From a virus, in the IMG/VR virus record IMGVR_UViG_3300011115_000265, positions 1 to 50,776 of that record: DNA of 50,776 bases; one strand, given 5' to 3'. The notes beneath the pieces were generated by a model. The model saw only the letters and a list, made by a program, of their open reading frames with translations, was not told the DNA's origin and ran no database searches. Numbering within the stretch: position 1 is the first letter of the stretch; each line of letters opens with the position of its first letter. The position numbers were made by a program, and so were the translations under genes. Shown piece by piece: positions 25,125 through 33,637 of the stretch.

Positions 25125-25998
25125 GTTTATTGATGATGTCTTAGATTTTGGTGGAGATGTTATAAGTGGTGTAGGTGATGCTATAGGGGATGTTGCAGGT
25201 GGTGTCGGAGACGTTCTAGGTTCTATTGCTGATGTCCCTGTACTAGGTGATATTGCTAGTATGGCTGCTAACTACTTCGTACCTGGATCTGGTTTTATAC
25301 TGGACCAATTTGGAGAGGACAGTATTTTTAATGGTGGTGGTATTGGAAGCCTTATAGGAGACATAGGTAGTTCTTTTGGGATGCCTGGTGGAACAAGTGG
25401 TTCAGGCAGTCTTATGAACAGTTTTATGCCTGGTGAAAGTGCAGGTATGATTGGTGGTACTCCTAGTCTTGGTGGCTACGTAGGTAGTATGCTAGGTTTA
25501 GACCAGTCTGATATGGATTTTGCTGGTAAAATATTTAATGCTGGTTCTAGTATTTACCAAGCTTTTAACCAACCAAGTACTCAATCACCTCAAGCTGCTC
25601 AAAATCGTGCAGATCCTTATGCACTTTATAGACAAGAAGCAGCTACTAAATTAAATGCTTTAATGAAAGATCCAAGCATGGTTTATGGTATGCCTGGGTA
25701 TAACTTTGCACAACAACAAGGTGCTAAACAAATTACAAGGTCTAATGCAGCTACAGGTAATTTAGCTTCAGGTAGTACTCTTGCTTCTCTACAACAACAA
25801 GGTGCCCAGACAGCTCAAAGTTGGTTTGACAACTATGTAAATAAACTCCAAACTCAAGCTGGGGCATCATTTAGTCCAGCTTCTGGTGGAGCTGCCTATA
25901 CTGAAGCTGAAGATGTTAAAAATCAAAATGAGAAAGCTAAACAAAGAGCTATTCTTGAAGGTTTAACAATGGCTGGTAAAAGCTTTTTCAATCCATAA
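25117..25998 (+). CDS. Internal/ejection virion protein
   Basis: The 293 residues open with Gly/Asp-rich amphipathic repeats (FGGDVISGVGDAIGDVAGGVGDVLGSIADV) and continue through a Ser/Gly linker to a Gln-rich helical end. Position between tail hub and two larger internal proteins fits the smallest of three ejection proteins, as gp7 in P22. Confidence 0.6.
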   Translation: MPEFIDDVLDFGGDVISGVGDAIGDVAGGVGDVLGSIADVPVLGDIASMAANYFVPGSGFILDQFGEDSIFNGGGIGSLIGDIGSSFGMPGGTSGSGSLMNSFMPGESAGMIGGTPSLGGYVGSMLGLDQSDMDFAGKIFNAGSSIYQAFNQPSTQSPQAAQNRADPYALYRQEAATKLNALMKDPSMVYGMPGYNFAQQQGAKQITRSNAATGNLASGSTLASLQQQGAQTAQSWFDNYVNKLQTQAGASFSPASGGAAYTEAEDVKNQNEKAKQRAILEGLTMAGKSFFNP

Positions 25999-26009
25999 AG
26001 GTTAAGTTA

Positions 26010-27419
26010 ATGGAAACATATAATAAATATGCTGTACCTACTATGCAAGAAGCTAAGGCTAGACTTGCTGGTTATGACAAAGATGTTCAAGACGCAGAAA
26101 TTAGTAGACTAAGGTTAGATGAAGCTAAACGAGTTTTATCTGAACAAGCACAAGCTAGGCAAACTAAAATTGACATTGATAAGTCAATGCCTATGGATGA
26201 AGAAATTCCTACTGCTCCTGTTGGTTTTGATGCTGGGATGCCTAAAGACCAAGCACAGTCTCAAACTATGCCTGAGATGGGTAGTACTGACTTTTGGAAA
26301 GGTCAACCTACTGCCCAACCTGAACAAGCAGCTCAACCTCAAACAACACCTATTCAAAAGCTTAAAGAAGGTAAGACTGCTTACACAACTATAGCTGGTC
26401 AAATAAAACAAAATGCTGCTTATGCTAAAGCTTTACGAGCAAAAGGTCTTCCAGACTTAGCAGAAGAGTATGAAACTAAAAATATCGGACTTGAAGAAAA
26501 AGCTTTAAAAGCTAAAGATGATCATTTAGATTATGCTGTTAAAGTATTTAGTAAAGCTGGTGATGCTGCTAATGGTTACTTAGATGCAATTAAAACTAAT
26601 CCTGCTGCAGATGACTCTGCTTGGGCAATGTTTTCTATGCAAGCTAAGATGTTTGGTGCTGATGAAAATAATAAATTAGGTTCACTTCCTAAAGAACAAC
26701 GTGCCCAGTTTGCTCAACAGATTATGGACTCTACTCAAACTGCTAAAGACAGAGTTGCTTTAGAACGAGAGCAAATAAAAGCTAGTACTAAACTAAAAAC
26801 TTCAGAGCAACATGATAAAACTTTACGTGACTTATCCTCTATAAAAGAAAAGCAACAGGCTTGGAGTAGACAATTTAGAGAAAGTAAACAAGCTTTTGAA
26901 GAAGGTAAGTTTAAATTTAAAGAATTATATTCAAGTGTTAATGATCAAATTAAAACTTATGAAAACAAAAAAACTAGTTTGGATAGGGATATTTCTGAGT
27001 ATGAACGCAATTTCTTAGAGTTCCAAAAAGGTAATATGTTTGTTAGTTCTTCTGGTAAATCTATGTCTCCTAGTGAAAACCCAGGTCTTCGTGAAGATGA
27101 AGGTGCTTTACTAAAACAAAAACTAGATGCAGCTAGATTAGAAAAACAAGAGTACGATTCTAACATTGATGAACTTAATGCCAATAGACAAGATTTATTA
27201 AAAAACATACCAGCTGCTCAACGTAAAAATCTTGAAGGTAATTCAGAGACTGATAAACCTAAAGAATTTAATACTAAAGTTGGTTATAAGTTTACTAAAA
27301 CTGCTTCTTCAGATGACTTAGCTTTATATAAAAAACTAATGTCCGAAGCTAAAACAAGAGAAGATAAATTAAAAGTTCAAGAACTAGCTTTTAAACATAA
27401 CATTGTGGAACCTAAGTAA
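26010..27419 (+). CDS. Internal virion protein with long coiled coils
   Basis: The 469-residue protein is mostly helical, with a Gln/Pro linker near 70-120 and a coiled coil around 290-405 (FKELYSSVNDQIKTYENKKTSLDRDISEYERNF). It lies between two other candidate ejection proteins and probably helps form a DNA channel through the cell envelope. Its stop overlaps the next ATG. Confidence 0.6.
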   Translation: METYNKYAVPTMQEAKARLAGYDKDVQDAEISRLRLDEAKRVLSEQAQARQTKIDIDKSMPMDEEIPTAPVGFDAGMPKDQAQSQTMPEMGSTDFWKGQPTAQPEQAAQPQTTPIQKLKEGKTAYTTIAGQIKQNAAYAKALRAKGLPDLAEEYETKNIGLEEKALKAKDDHLDYAVKVFSKAGDAANGYLDAIKTNPAADDSAWAMFSMQAKMFGADENNKLGSLPKEQRAQFAQQIMDSTQTAKDRVALEREQIKASTKLKTSEQHDKTLRDLSSIKEKQQAWSRQFRESKQAFEEGKFKFKELYSSVNDQIKTYENKKTSLDRDISEYERNFLEFQKGNMFVSSSGKSMSPSENPGLREDEGALLKQKLDAARLEKQEYDSNIDELNANRQDLLKNIPAAQRKNLEGNSETDKPKEFNTKVGYKFTKTASSDDLALYKKLMSEAKTREDKLKVQELAFKHNIVEPK

Positions 27420-30400
27420 TGGCCAGTTCGTTTGCTGAAGCAGTAGACAATCTTAAATTTAATAAAATTACCGACATTGAATCTGGTGGTAATCAATTTG
27501 ATAAGACAGGTAAACCCCTCACTTCCAGTGCAGGGGCTATTGGTCGTGCTCAAGTTATGCCTAAGACTGCTCCTGAAGCAGCTAAACTTGCTGGTGTTCC
27601 TTTTGATGAATCTAAATATAAAAATGATGCAGACTATAATACCCTTATAGGTAATGCTTATTTTAAAGAACAAGTTAAAAACTTTGGTGATGAATCTAAA
27701 GGAGCTGCTGCTTATAATGCTGGACCTACAGCTGTTCGTAAAGCAATTGAAAAGTATGGTGAGAATTGGTTACAAGGTGTTCCAAAAGAAACACAAGATT
27801 ATGTAGTTAAGTATAATACTCCTAAAGAAAAAACTTCTTCTTTTGCTGATGAGGCTAAAGATTTAATTAAACCTAAAAGTTCTTTTGCTTCTGAAGTGGA
27901 AAGTATTAAATCATCTAAAAGTTCTTTTGCACAAGCTGTAGAAAATAGTCAACCTAAAACTAATTGGGCTGGTACAGGCCCAGAAATGTCTTTTGGTGAA
28001 TACATGAAATCAGGTTTTGCTGGCAGAATTGCTTCTGGTCTAGGTTCTAGAGAAGAAATTGGTGATCAAGCCCGTAAAAATGTAATAGCTGCTGGTTATA
28101 CTTCTCAATCAGATTATAATGATAAAGTAGGTAAAGAGTATGATAAGCTACTTGGTGAATGGAAAGTTAAGAAAGCTGAAGAAGAAAAAGCCAAAGGCCC
28201 TGAACCTACATTTAAAGAGTCTTTAAAAGGTTTTGGTTCTGAACTTGTTAATAATCCAGGTCGTGCTGTTGCTGGTTTAATTTATGAATTAGGTAAAGAT
28301 CCTGAACTACTTGGTTTGGGAGCATTTGCTGCACCTAAAGCTGTTGGAACTGTAGCAGCTGCTGGACGTACAGCTAAGGCATTACAAGCTGTTAAAGGTG
28401 TTGGTGTTGCTGCAGCTAAAGGTGGTGCTCTTGGTGCTGGTCTTGAGACTACAGCAGAGGCTAGTGAATCTGGTAATTTAGATTTACAAAAGATTACTAA
28501 TACTGCTGGTATGTTTGCTGTACTTGGTGGTGGTATGAAAGCTGCTGGTGAAGTATACAAAGGAGTTAAAGGTACACCTAAAGTTAAACCTGATTTAACA
28601 CCTGAAGAATTTGAAACTGAGCTTGGTAAGTTTGAATCTATGTCAGACACTACTAAGTCTTCTGATGTAAGTACTGGTTTAGCTTCTGATATTGAGGCAG
28701 GTAAAACTATGTCTACAGATCCTATAGGTGATGTTTCAGATACAGGGTTACCTATTAAACAAGGTCCTATTTTAGATTCTAGTACAAGTGAACCTTTATT
28801 TGATAGTTCTAATCGTCCTCGTATGGCTATTATGCGTAGAGATAAAGTTACTGGAGACCCTATTGGTATTGAACTTAACTTAGAAGAGATTGGTAAACGT
28901 TTTGAAGAAAAGCCTTGGGTCAAACTAGGTCATCCAGAAGATACATTTAAAACTCCTGAACAGTATGCTAGGTTTATTCTTAAACACGAAGAAGAGCATG
29001 TTTATCAATCTTTTGACGAATGGAAAGCAGATCGTCCTGTAGAAATAGGAGAGGCTGAACTTACTGAAAAAGAATTGCATCGTGAATATGAAACAACTAT
29101 TAATAAACGTGCTAAAGTTAAACTTGATGCAGAGATTGATCAAGAACTAAAAGACAATCCTAGTCTTTACGAACTTGGTGATGTATTTAAAGATGATACT
29201 TATACAGAACAGACTGGTTTAAATGCTGTTCATCGTGTAATAGCTGACATATCTTTAAACAAACGAGCTGCTAAGATTATCAAAGAGTCTATTGAACGTA
29301 TGATTCCTAACAAAAAGATTAGGGAACGTATGACTATGGCTATTGAAGGTGAAAAAGAAACTGATCGTTTACTTACTGATGTTCAAAAACAAGAGCTTCT
29401 TTATGGTACTGGTAAAGTAAAACCAGGAACTAAGTTTGTAGATAATGGCTTAGTTAGTGCTCTTGAAAACATGAAACGTAAGTTTGAACAAGGTGCATTT
29501 AAAGATGAGCCTAGTAAACTAGCTTTTAAAGAAAAGCTTGGTAAGCTAGAGTATGTAGTTAACATGCTCAAAGAACTTCCTTCAGAAGAGAATGCTATTA
29601 AACTTCAAAAAGTAATTGAAGGTAAGTTTGCAGAAATGGGTGAAATTGCTAAGAACGAAGGTGTTCTTGATGCTTTACGCCAAAACTATGTAGCTCACGT
29701 TATTGATTTTTCTGACTCGGTATTGTCTAAAGAAAATCAAAAGTCTTTACTTGATCGTTTAAACTTAGACCCTAAAGAAAGTAGACTTAACAGAGACTTT
29801 TCTGAAGCTCGTATGTATAGATATATTCGAGACTTAGAACATCGAGTATATGAAGTAGCTAAAAAAATGGGTCTTAATACTACTGGTCTTAAGGTACAAC
29901 GTGATCTGGCTCGTATTTATGAAGTGTATCAAGAGTCTATGGGTAATGCTATTATTCAAAAACGTTTGACTAACTTTTTAGCAAATAAAGTAGCTATTAA
30001 AATTCCTGTTATAGGTAGTGATGGGCAAGTTAAATCTGTAACAAATTTAGGTATTCTTACTAAAGATTATAAACTTGGTTTTGAAAACAAGTATGAACAG
30101 TTTACTGGTTATGGATCTGATGCACTTAAAGGTTATATGGTTCATCCAGATCTTATTCCTGCTTTAGGTCACTTGTTTAGACAGACTGATCCTAACTTAG
30201 TACTAAGAACAGCTAGTGCTATTTCTATGCTTTCTAAAACCATTACTACAATGGCTTCTATGTTCCATGCTACATCATTGGCTTGGGCTAGAATGGGTGC
30301 TACACCTTTTGGTATGCTTAAAGAAATTGGTACTGGGTTTTCAGGAACTAGAGCTGCTCTTGAAACTCTTCGTCATGACGGACATAGTAAGGATGTAGAT

Positions 30401-31453
30401 AACTGGGCTAGAGATAATCTTAAATTTGAGACTGAAGATATTCAACAAGGTATTTTACCTGATGTTGCTAGAAACGTAGACAATTTTACTACTAAACTAT
30501 TTACAGACAAAGATGTTAGACTTACAAGACAAATTATTGATCCTTTAGATACTCAAGTATTACAAAAAATTAATACATTTACTTGGGACTTTATGCATTC
30601 TGCAGGTAAGTTTGCAACAGCTCAACATATATTTGCTAATATTAAAGCTAAAAATCCACATTTAGCAGATCAAGCTATTCGTCAAGAAGTAGCTTCTTTT
30701 GTTAATAATACTTTTGGTGGTTTAAACTGGTTAAAAATAGCTGATGAAGTTCAAAATAAAACACTTAAAAACTTAGCTATTACTATGACAGGGTTACAAG
30801 GTCGTACTTGGATGCAAGTGTTAATGTTTGCTCCTGACTGGACTATTTCTACTCTTAGATCTTATAGTAAAGCATTGCCTAAAGAGACTTTTAGACCTGA
30901 TAGATGGGAAGTTAAAAAGGGTGCTCAAGGTTTAATTAATCCTACTACTTCTGGTGATCTAGCTAGACGTTATGTACTTACTACAGGTGTGCTTTATCTA
31001 ACACTTATTAATGGTATTAACATGGCTATTACAGGTAGACCTGTCTGGACTAACAAGGATCCTACTCGTATTGATTTAGGTGATGGTACTACCATGCAGT
31101 TAGCTAAACACTCTATGGAAGGCCCACATTGGGTATTACATCCTATTAAAACAGCTGTTAATAAGCTTGGTTATATTCCTAAGACTGCAGTTACTTTAGC
31201 ATCTCCTTATGTTAATACACCTATGGATGCACTTAAAGTAATAGGTGAGCCTTTTGTCCCATTCCAGATTAGTGCAGCAGTTAAAGCACCTTCTGGTGAG
31301 AAACTTAAACGTGGTGTATTTAGCTTTATGGGTTTCCCTATTTATGGTCAAACAGATAGACAACATACAAGTGTTGAAGTATTGGCTGATCGTAAAGAAC
31401 AACGTAAAGAAACTCGTATGAAAAATAAAGAAGAAAAACTTAAGAGACTATAA
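27419..31453 (+). CDS. Large internal virion protein with lytic transglycosylase domain
   Basis: The 1344 residues start with a transglycosylase domain (about 15-130): the catalytic Glu in TDIESGGNQFD, then SSAGAIGRAQVMPKTAPEAAKLAG and AAAYNAGPTAVRKAI. Three short repeats KSSFA(S/Q)xVE(S/N) follow (about 155-185), then a long helical region with an Ala/Gly-rich hydrophobic patch near 295-345. It resembles the largest ejection proteins (T7 gp16 in design), which pierce peptidoglycan during DNA entry. Confidence 0.82.
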   Translation: MASSFAEAVDNLKFNKITDIESGGNQFDKTGKPLTSSAGAIGRAQVMPKTAPEAAKLAGVPFDESKYKNDADYNTLIGNAYFKEQVKNFGDESKGAAAYNAGPTAVRKAIEKYGENWLQGVPKETQDYVVKYNTPKEKTSSFADEAKDLIKPKSSFASEVESIKSSKSSFAQAVENSQPKTNWAGTGPEMSFGEYMKSGFAGRIASGLGSREEIGDQARKNVIAAGYTSQSDYNDKVGKEYDKLLGEWKVKKAEEEKAKGPEPTFKESLKGFGSELVNNPGRAVAGLIYELGKDPELLGLGAFAAPKAVGTVAAAGRTAKALQAVKGVGVAAAKGGALGAGLETTAEASESGNLDLQKITNTAGMFAVLGGGMKAAGEVYKGVKGTPKVKPDLTPEEFETELGKFESMSDTTKSSDVSTGLASDIEAGKTMSTDPIGDVSDTGLPIKQGPILDSSTSEPLFDSSNRPRMAIMRRDKVTGDPIGIELNLEEIGKRFEEKPWVKLGHPEDTFKTPEQYARFILKHEEEHVYQSFDEWKADRPVEIGEAELTEKELHREYETTINKRAKVKLDAEIDQELKDNPSLYELGDVFKDDTYTEQTGLNAVHRVIADISLNKRAAKIIKESIERMIPNKKIRERMTMAIEGEKETDRLLTDVQKQELLYGTGKVKPGTKFVDNGLVSALENMKRKFEQGAFKDEPSKLAFKEKLGKLEYVVNMLKELPSEENAIKLQKVIEGKFAEMGEIAKNEGVLDALRQNYVAHVIDFSDSVLSKENQKSLLDRLNLDPKESRLNRDFSEARMYRYIRDLEHRVYEVAKKMGLNTTGLKVQRDLARIYEVYQESMGNAIIQKRLTNFLANKVAIKIPVIGSDGQVKSVTNLGILTKDYKLGFENKYEQFTGYGSDALKGYMVHPDLIPALGHLFRQTDPNLVLRTASAISMLSKTITTMASMFHATSLAWARMGATPFGMLKEIGTGFSGTRAALETLRHDGHSKDVDNWARDNLKFETEDIQQGILPDVARNVDNFTTKLFTDKDVRLTRQIIDPLDTQVLQKINTFTWDFMHSAGKFATAQHIFANIKAKNPHLADQAIRQEVASFVNNTFGGLNWLKIADEVQNKTLKNLAITMTGLQGRTWMQVLMFAPDWTISTLRSYSKALPKETFRPDRWEVKKGAQGLINPTTSGDLARRYVLTTGVLYLTLINGINMAITGRPVWTNKDPTRIDLGDGTTMQLAKHSMEGPHWVLHPIKTAVNKLGYIPKTAVTLASPYVNTPMDALKVIGEPFVPFQISAAVKAPSGEKLKRGVFSFMGFPIYGQTDRQHTSVEVLADRKEQRKETRMKNKEEKLKRL

Positions 31454-32046
31454 TGGCTGTTCAATTACCTCCAATACCCAATAACCCAGTCACAGATACT
31501 TTTGTATGGCGTGATTGGTTTTTTAAAGTTAGTCAATTACTTGTTCAACAAGCTGGTATTTCTTGGACTAGTCTTGACTTTACTGGGTCTAATTTACTTA
31601 ATATTCAGACTAGACAGCATAATGCTTTACAATCTGTTCAGGGTGGTAACTCAGGTCAGTATTATCATTTAAGTCAAGCACAGTATAATACAGTAGCTAC
31701 GCTTCCTACTTTTGGAACTATGGCTACTCAAAATGCTAATAATGTAGCTATTACTGGTGGTACTATTCCTAATACAGTTATTACTGGTTTAGGTACAATG
31801 TCTACTCAAAGTACTACATCTTATGCTACAAAAGGAACAGATACAGTCTATGCTTATAGGGCTAATAATTTATCTGACTTAGCTAGTGCAGCTACTGCTA
31901 GAACTAATTTAGGATTAGGTACTATAGCTACTCAGAATACTGGATTAAGTGTTACTATTAATACTGCTAAGTTAACAACTGGTGGTGCTAATGGTAGTAT
32001 GACTTTTACTAATGGTATTTTAACTTCTCAAACACAGGCTACATAA
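31453..32046 (+). CDS. Fibre-like virion protein
   Basis: The 197 residues begin PPIPNNPVTDTFVWRDWFFKVSQLL, then NALQSVQGGNSGQYYHLSQAQYNTVA, a phrase typical of phage tail fibres, and repeated GTMATQ/GTMSTQ/GTIATQ segments. It lies directly upstream of the endolysin and overlaps it by 1 nt. Confidence 0.65.
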   Translation: MAVQLPPIPNNPVTDTFVWRDWFFKVSQLLVQQAGISWTSLDFTGSNLLNIQTRQHNALQSVQGGNSGQYYHLSQAQYNTVATLPTFGTMATQNANNVAITGGTIPNTVITGLGTMSTQSTTSYATKGTDTVYAYRANNLSDLASAATARTNLGLGTIATQNTGLSVTINTAKLTTGGANGSMTFTNGILTSQTQAT

Positions 32047-32459
32047 TGATTAACTCAAGAGACTTAAAAGACTTACATCCTAAAGTAACTGCTTTAGCTA
32101 ATGAATTTATTAACCGTTGTAAAGCTAAAGGTATTGATGTACTTATTACTTCTACTTATAGAGATGCTGCAAGTCAAAATGCTTTATATGCTCAAGGTAG
32201 AACTTTGCCTGGAAAAAAGGTAACTAATGCATCGGCAGGCAAAAGCTTTCATAATTATAAGGTTGCGTTTGATTTTGTTCCATTAGTTAATGGTAAAGCT
32301 ATGTGGAGTGATACTGCTTTATTTACACAGTGTGGTGAGATTGCAGAACAAGTTGGACTTGAATGGGCAGGTAGGTGGGTTAAGTTTAAAGAGTTAGCTC
32401 ATTGTCAGTATACTGGTGGTTTAACATTAGCAGACTTTCAAGCAGGTAAAACAATTTAA
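32046..32459 (+). CDS. Endolysin, M15-type peptidase
   Basis: The 137-residue enzyme has the M15 (L-alanyl-D-glutamate or D-Ala-D-Ala peptidase) arrangement: SFHNYKVAFDF supplies the zinc His and Asp and FKELAHCQ the last His. It should cut peptidoglycan peptides at lysis. No signal peptide, so it needs the holin at 21916. It is the last gene of the rightward block. Confidence 0.88.
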   Translation: MINSRDLKDLHPKVTALANEFINRCKAKGIDVLITSTYRDAASQNALYAQGRTLPGKKVTNASAGKSFHNYKVAFDFVPLVNGKAMWSDTALFTQCGEIAEQVGLEWAGRWVKFKELAHCQYTGGLTLADFQAGKTI

Positions 32460-32470
32460 TGATTTTACCG

Positions 32471-32499
32471 ATGACAGATTACTTGACTTATGGTATAAT
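32471..32499 (+). promoter_or_regulatory. Extended -10 promoter of pqqA copy 1
   Basis: ATGACA (32471-32476) is 17 bp from TATAAT (32494-32499), which is preceded by TGG as in extended -10 promoters. The -10 context CTTATGGTATAATATAT is repeated before the second pqqA. A 5' hairpin TAGTAC/GTACTA (32507-32524) sits at the predicted transcript start. Confidence 0.8.
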
Positions 32500-32543
32500 A
32501 TATGCATAGTACAAATTCGTACTACTTATTTAGGAGTTTTACC

Positions 32544-32615
32544 ATGTGGACTAAACCAGCAGCTACAGAAATGCGTTTTGGCTTTGAAGTTACTATGTAT
32601 ATTATGAACAAATAG
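32544..32615 (+). CDS. pqqA: PqqA-like PQQ precursor peptide, copy 1
   Basis: The 23-residue peptide begins MWTKPAATEMRFG and ends in FEVTMY plus IMNK. It shows the PqqA pattern: MW-KP start, basic-hydrophobic middle, and Glu15-x-x-x-Tyr19, the two residues that PqqE cross-links to make PQQ. An AGGAG site lies 8 nt upstream. It is a complete single-gene unit with its own promoter, 5' hairpin and terminator. It sits between the endolysin and the convergent replication block. No pqqB-E gene is in the window, so host enzymes must process it. Recruitment of the peptide for another purpose is possible. Confidence 0.85.
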   Translation: MWTKPAATEMRFGFEVTMYIMNK

Positions 32616-32671
32616 GGTCAAATCGTCATAGAGATATCTACAAGGCTCTACAGCGAGTTTTAGATAAAAAG

Positions 32672-32700
32672 AAAGGCCACGATATTCAGTGGCCTTTTTT
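32672..32700 (+). terminator. Terminator after pqqA copy 1, probably bidirectional
   Basis: The perfect 9-bp stem AAAGGCCAC/GTGGCCTTT with an 8-nt loop is followed by TTT on the plus strand and by CTTTTT on the minus strand. It separates the rightward block from the leftward block. Confidence 0.9.
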
Positions 32701-32735
32701 ATTGCGTTACACGCTTACTGTGTACGTTGATTTTC

Positions 32736-32906
32736 TTACACTGTCTGTAATTTTACCTTAGTTGGTGCTAAAAAGGCAATTACCTCATCAAAAGTCTTAA
32801 ATACATTAACTGCTTGCTCTGGATGTTGTTGACCAAAGACAACTTTAGATGAAGCTACAATAAAACCGTTTTCTGCTTTGTTAATTTGTACTTGATTGAA
32901 TTCCAT
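32736..32906 (-). CDS. Small conserved phage protein (56 aa)
   Basis: A frame from MEFNQVQINKAENGFIVASS through KTFDEVIAFLAP ends at 32736, with a strong AAGGAG ribosome site. The FIVAS...FKTFDE(V/A)IAF pattern is seen in small phage proteins of unknown function. It is the last gene of the leftward block. Confidence 0.7.
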   Translation of the reverse strand: MEFNQVQINKAENGFIVASSKVVFGQQHPEQAVNVFKTFDEVIAFLAPTKVKLQTV

Positions 32907-32908
32907 AA

Positions 32909-33061
32909 CTACTCCTTAATATATGTAAATAATAAACGAACAATAAATAGATCTAAAACTAAGTAATCTGAAGTGCCACTACCTTCTTCTAAATCATCAG
33001 CAGTAACAATTTCAAATCCTAGCATAAACCCACTAATAAAACTAAATTCAAACATAAACAT
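32909..33061 (-). CDS. Small hydrophobic phage protein (50 aa)
   Basis: MFMFEFSFISGFMLGFEIVTA, an acidic linker, then YLVLDLFIVRLLFTY: two hydrophobic segments that suggest a membrane protein. Its ATG overlaps the stop of the HNH gene (TAATG). Function unknown. Confidence 0.55.
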   Translation of the reverse strand: MFMFEFSFISGFMLGFEIVTADDLEEGSGTSDYLVLDLFIVRLLFTYIKE

Positions 33062-33567
33062 TATAGACCTACTACTTCAGTGTAAAAAGAAACTACTTGT
33101 TGTAAATCTTCAAGTGAAGCATCACTTTTAATTCTGTTTGCTTTGTTGCTAATAATCATAATGTTTCCTTTTATATAACCAAGACTAGGATTTATTCTAT
33201 CAATAGAAGCTGACCAATCTTTATCATTATAAATAAATGGTACTTTAAACACTGGGCATTCCTTAGGAATAATAATATCAGATAGTTCTAAATTAAAATC
33301 TATGTTTTTTATATTAGCTCTTGATCTAGCTCTATTAAGTATTTTATATTCTAAAGAAGTATTTTTCCATTGTTGTTTAGTAATAACTTTTCTACATTCT
33401 TTACAAACTGAATTATAACCATCCCTACATCCTGAATGTTTATGAAATTCATTTAGAAGTTTTAAAGTATTACAATTACTACAATGCCTAGTTCCTTTTG
33501 GTATTTTATCTAGATGTTTCCATCTATTAATTCTACCTTTAGCCCGTTGTTCATCAGTTAAAGCCAT
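33061..33567 (-). CDS. HNH-type (homing) endonuclease
   Basis: The 168 residues contain CSNCNTLK...CKEC zinc knuckles, an ARSRANIKNIDFNL segment, CPVFKVPF, and SIDRINPSLGYIKGNIMIIS...AN, hallmarks of a phage HNH homing family. It has its own promoter and lies just after the ribonucleotide reductase gene, a usual target neighbourhood. It starts MALTD like the reductase and 14 of the first 15 bases are the same. Confidence 0.82.
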   Translation of the reverse strand: MALTDEQRAKGRINRWKHLDKIPKGTRHCSNCNTLKLLNEFHKHSGCRDGYNSVCKECRKVITKQQWKNTSLEYKILNRARSRANIKNIDFNLELSDIIIPKECPVFKVPFIYNDKDWSASIDRINPSLGYIKGNIMIISNKANRIKSDASLEDLQQVVSFYTEVVGL

Positions 33568-33601
33568 TTAAAAACCCTCAAATTATTACACCATTTATAA
33601 T

Positions 33602-33630
33602 AGTATAACATATTTGAGAGTTCTTGTCAA
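33602..33630 (-). promoter_or_regulatory. Leftward promoter of the HNH gene
   Basis: On the minus strand TTGACA (33630-33625), 17 bp and TATACT (33607-33602) precede the HNH start. CTCAAAT (33577-33583) and ATTTGAG (33612-33618) form an inverted repeat that spans the -10 region, either an operator or a hairpin at the 5' end. Confidence 0.75.
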
Positions 33631-33637
33631 GAAAAAC

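Noticed and set aside
28282-28923. 213-codon leftward frame opposite the transglycosylase gene
   Set aside because: Low-complexity Ser/Pro/Leu product antisense to a clear gene and without a ribosome site; shadow.
32483-32499. TTGACT at 32483 as -35 of the pqqA promoter
   Set aside because: Only 5 bp from the -10 box; the ATGACA at 32471 has the correct 17-bp spacing.
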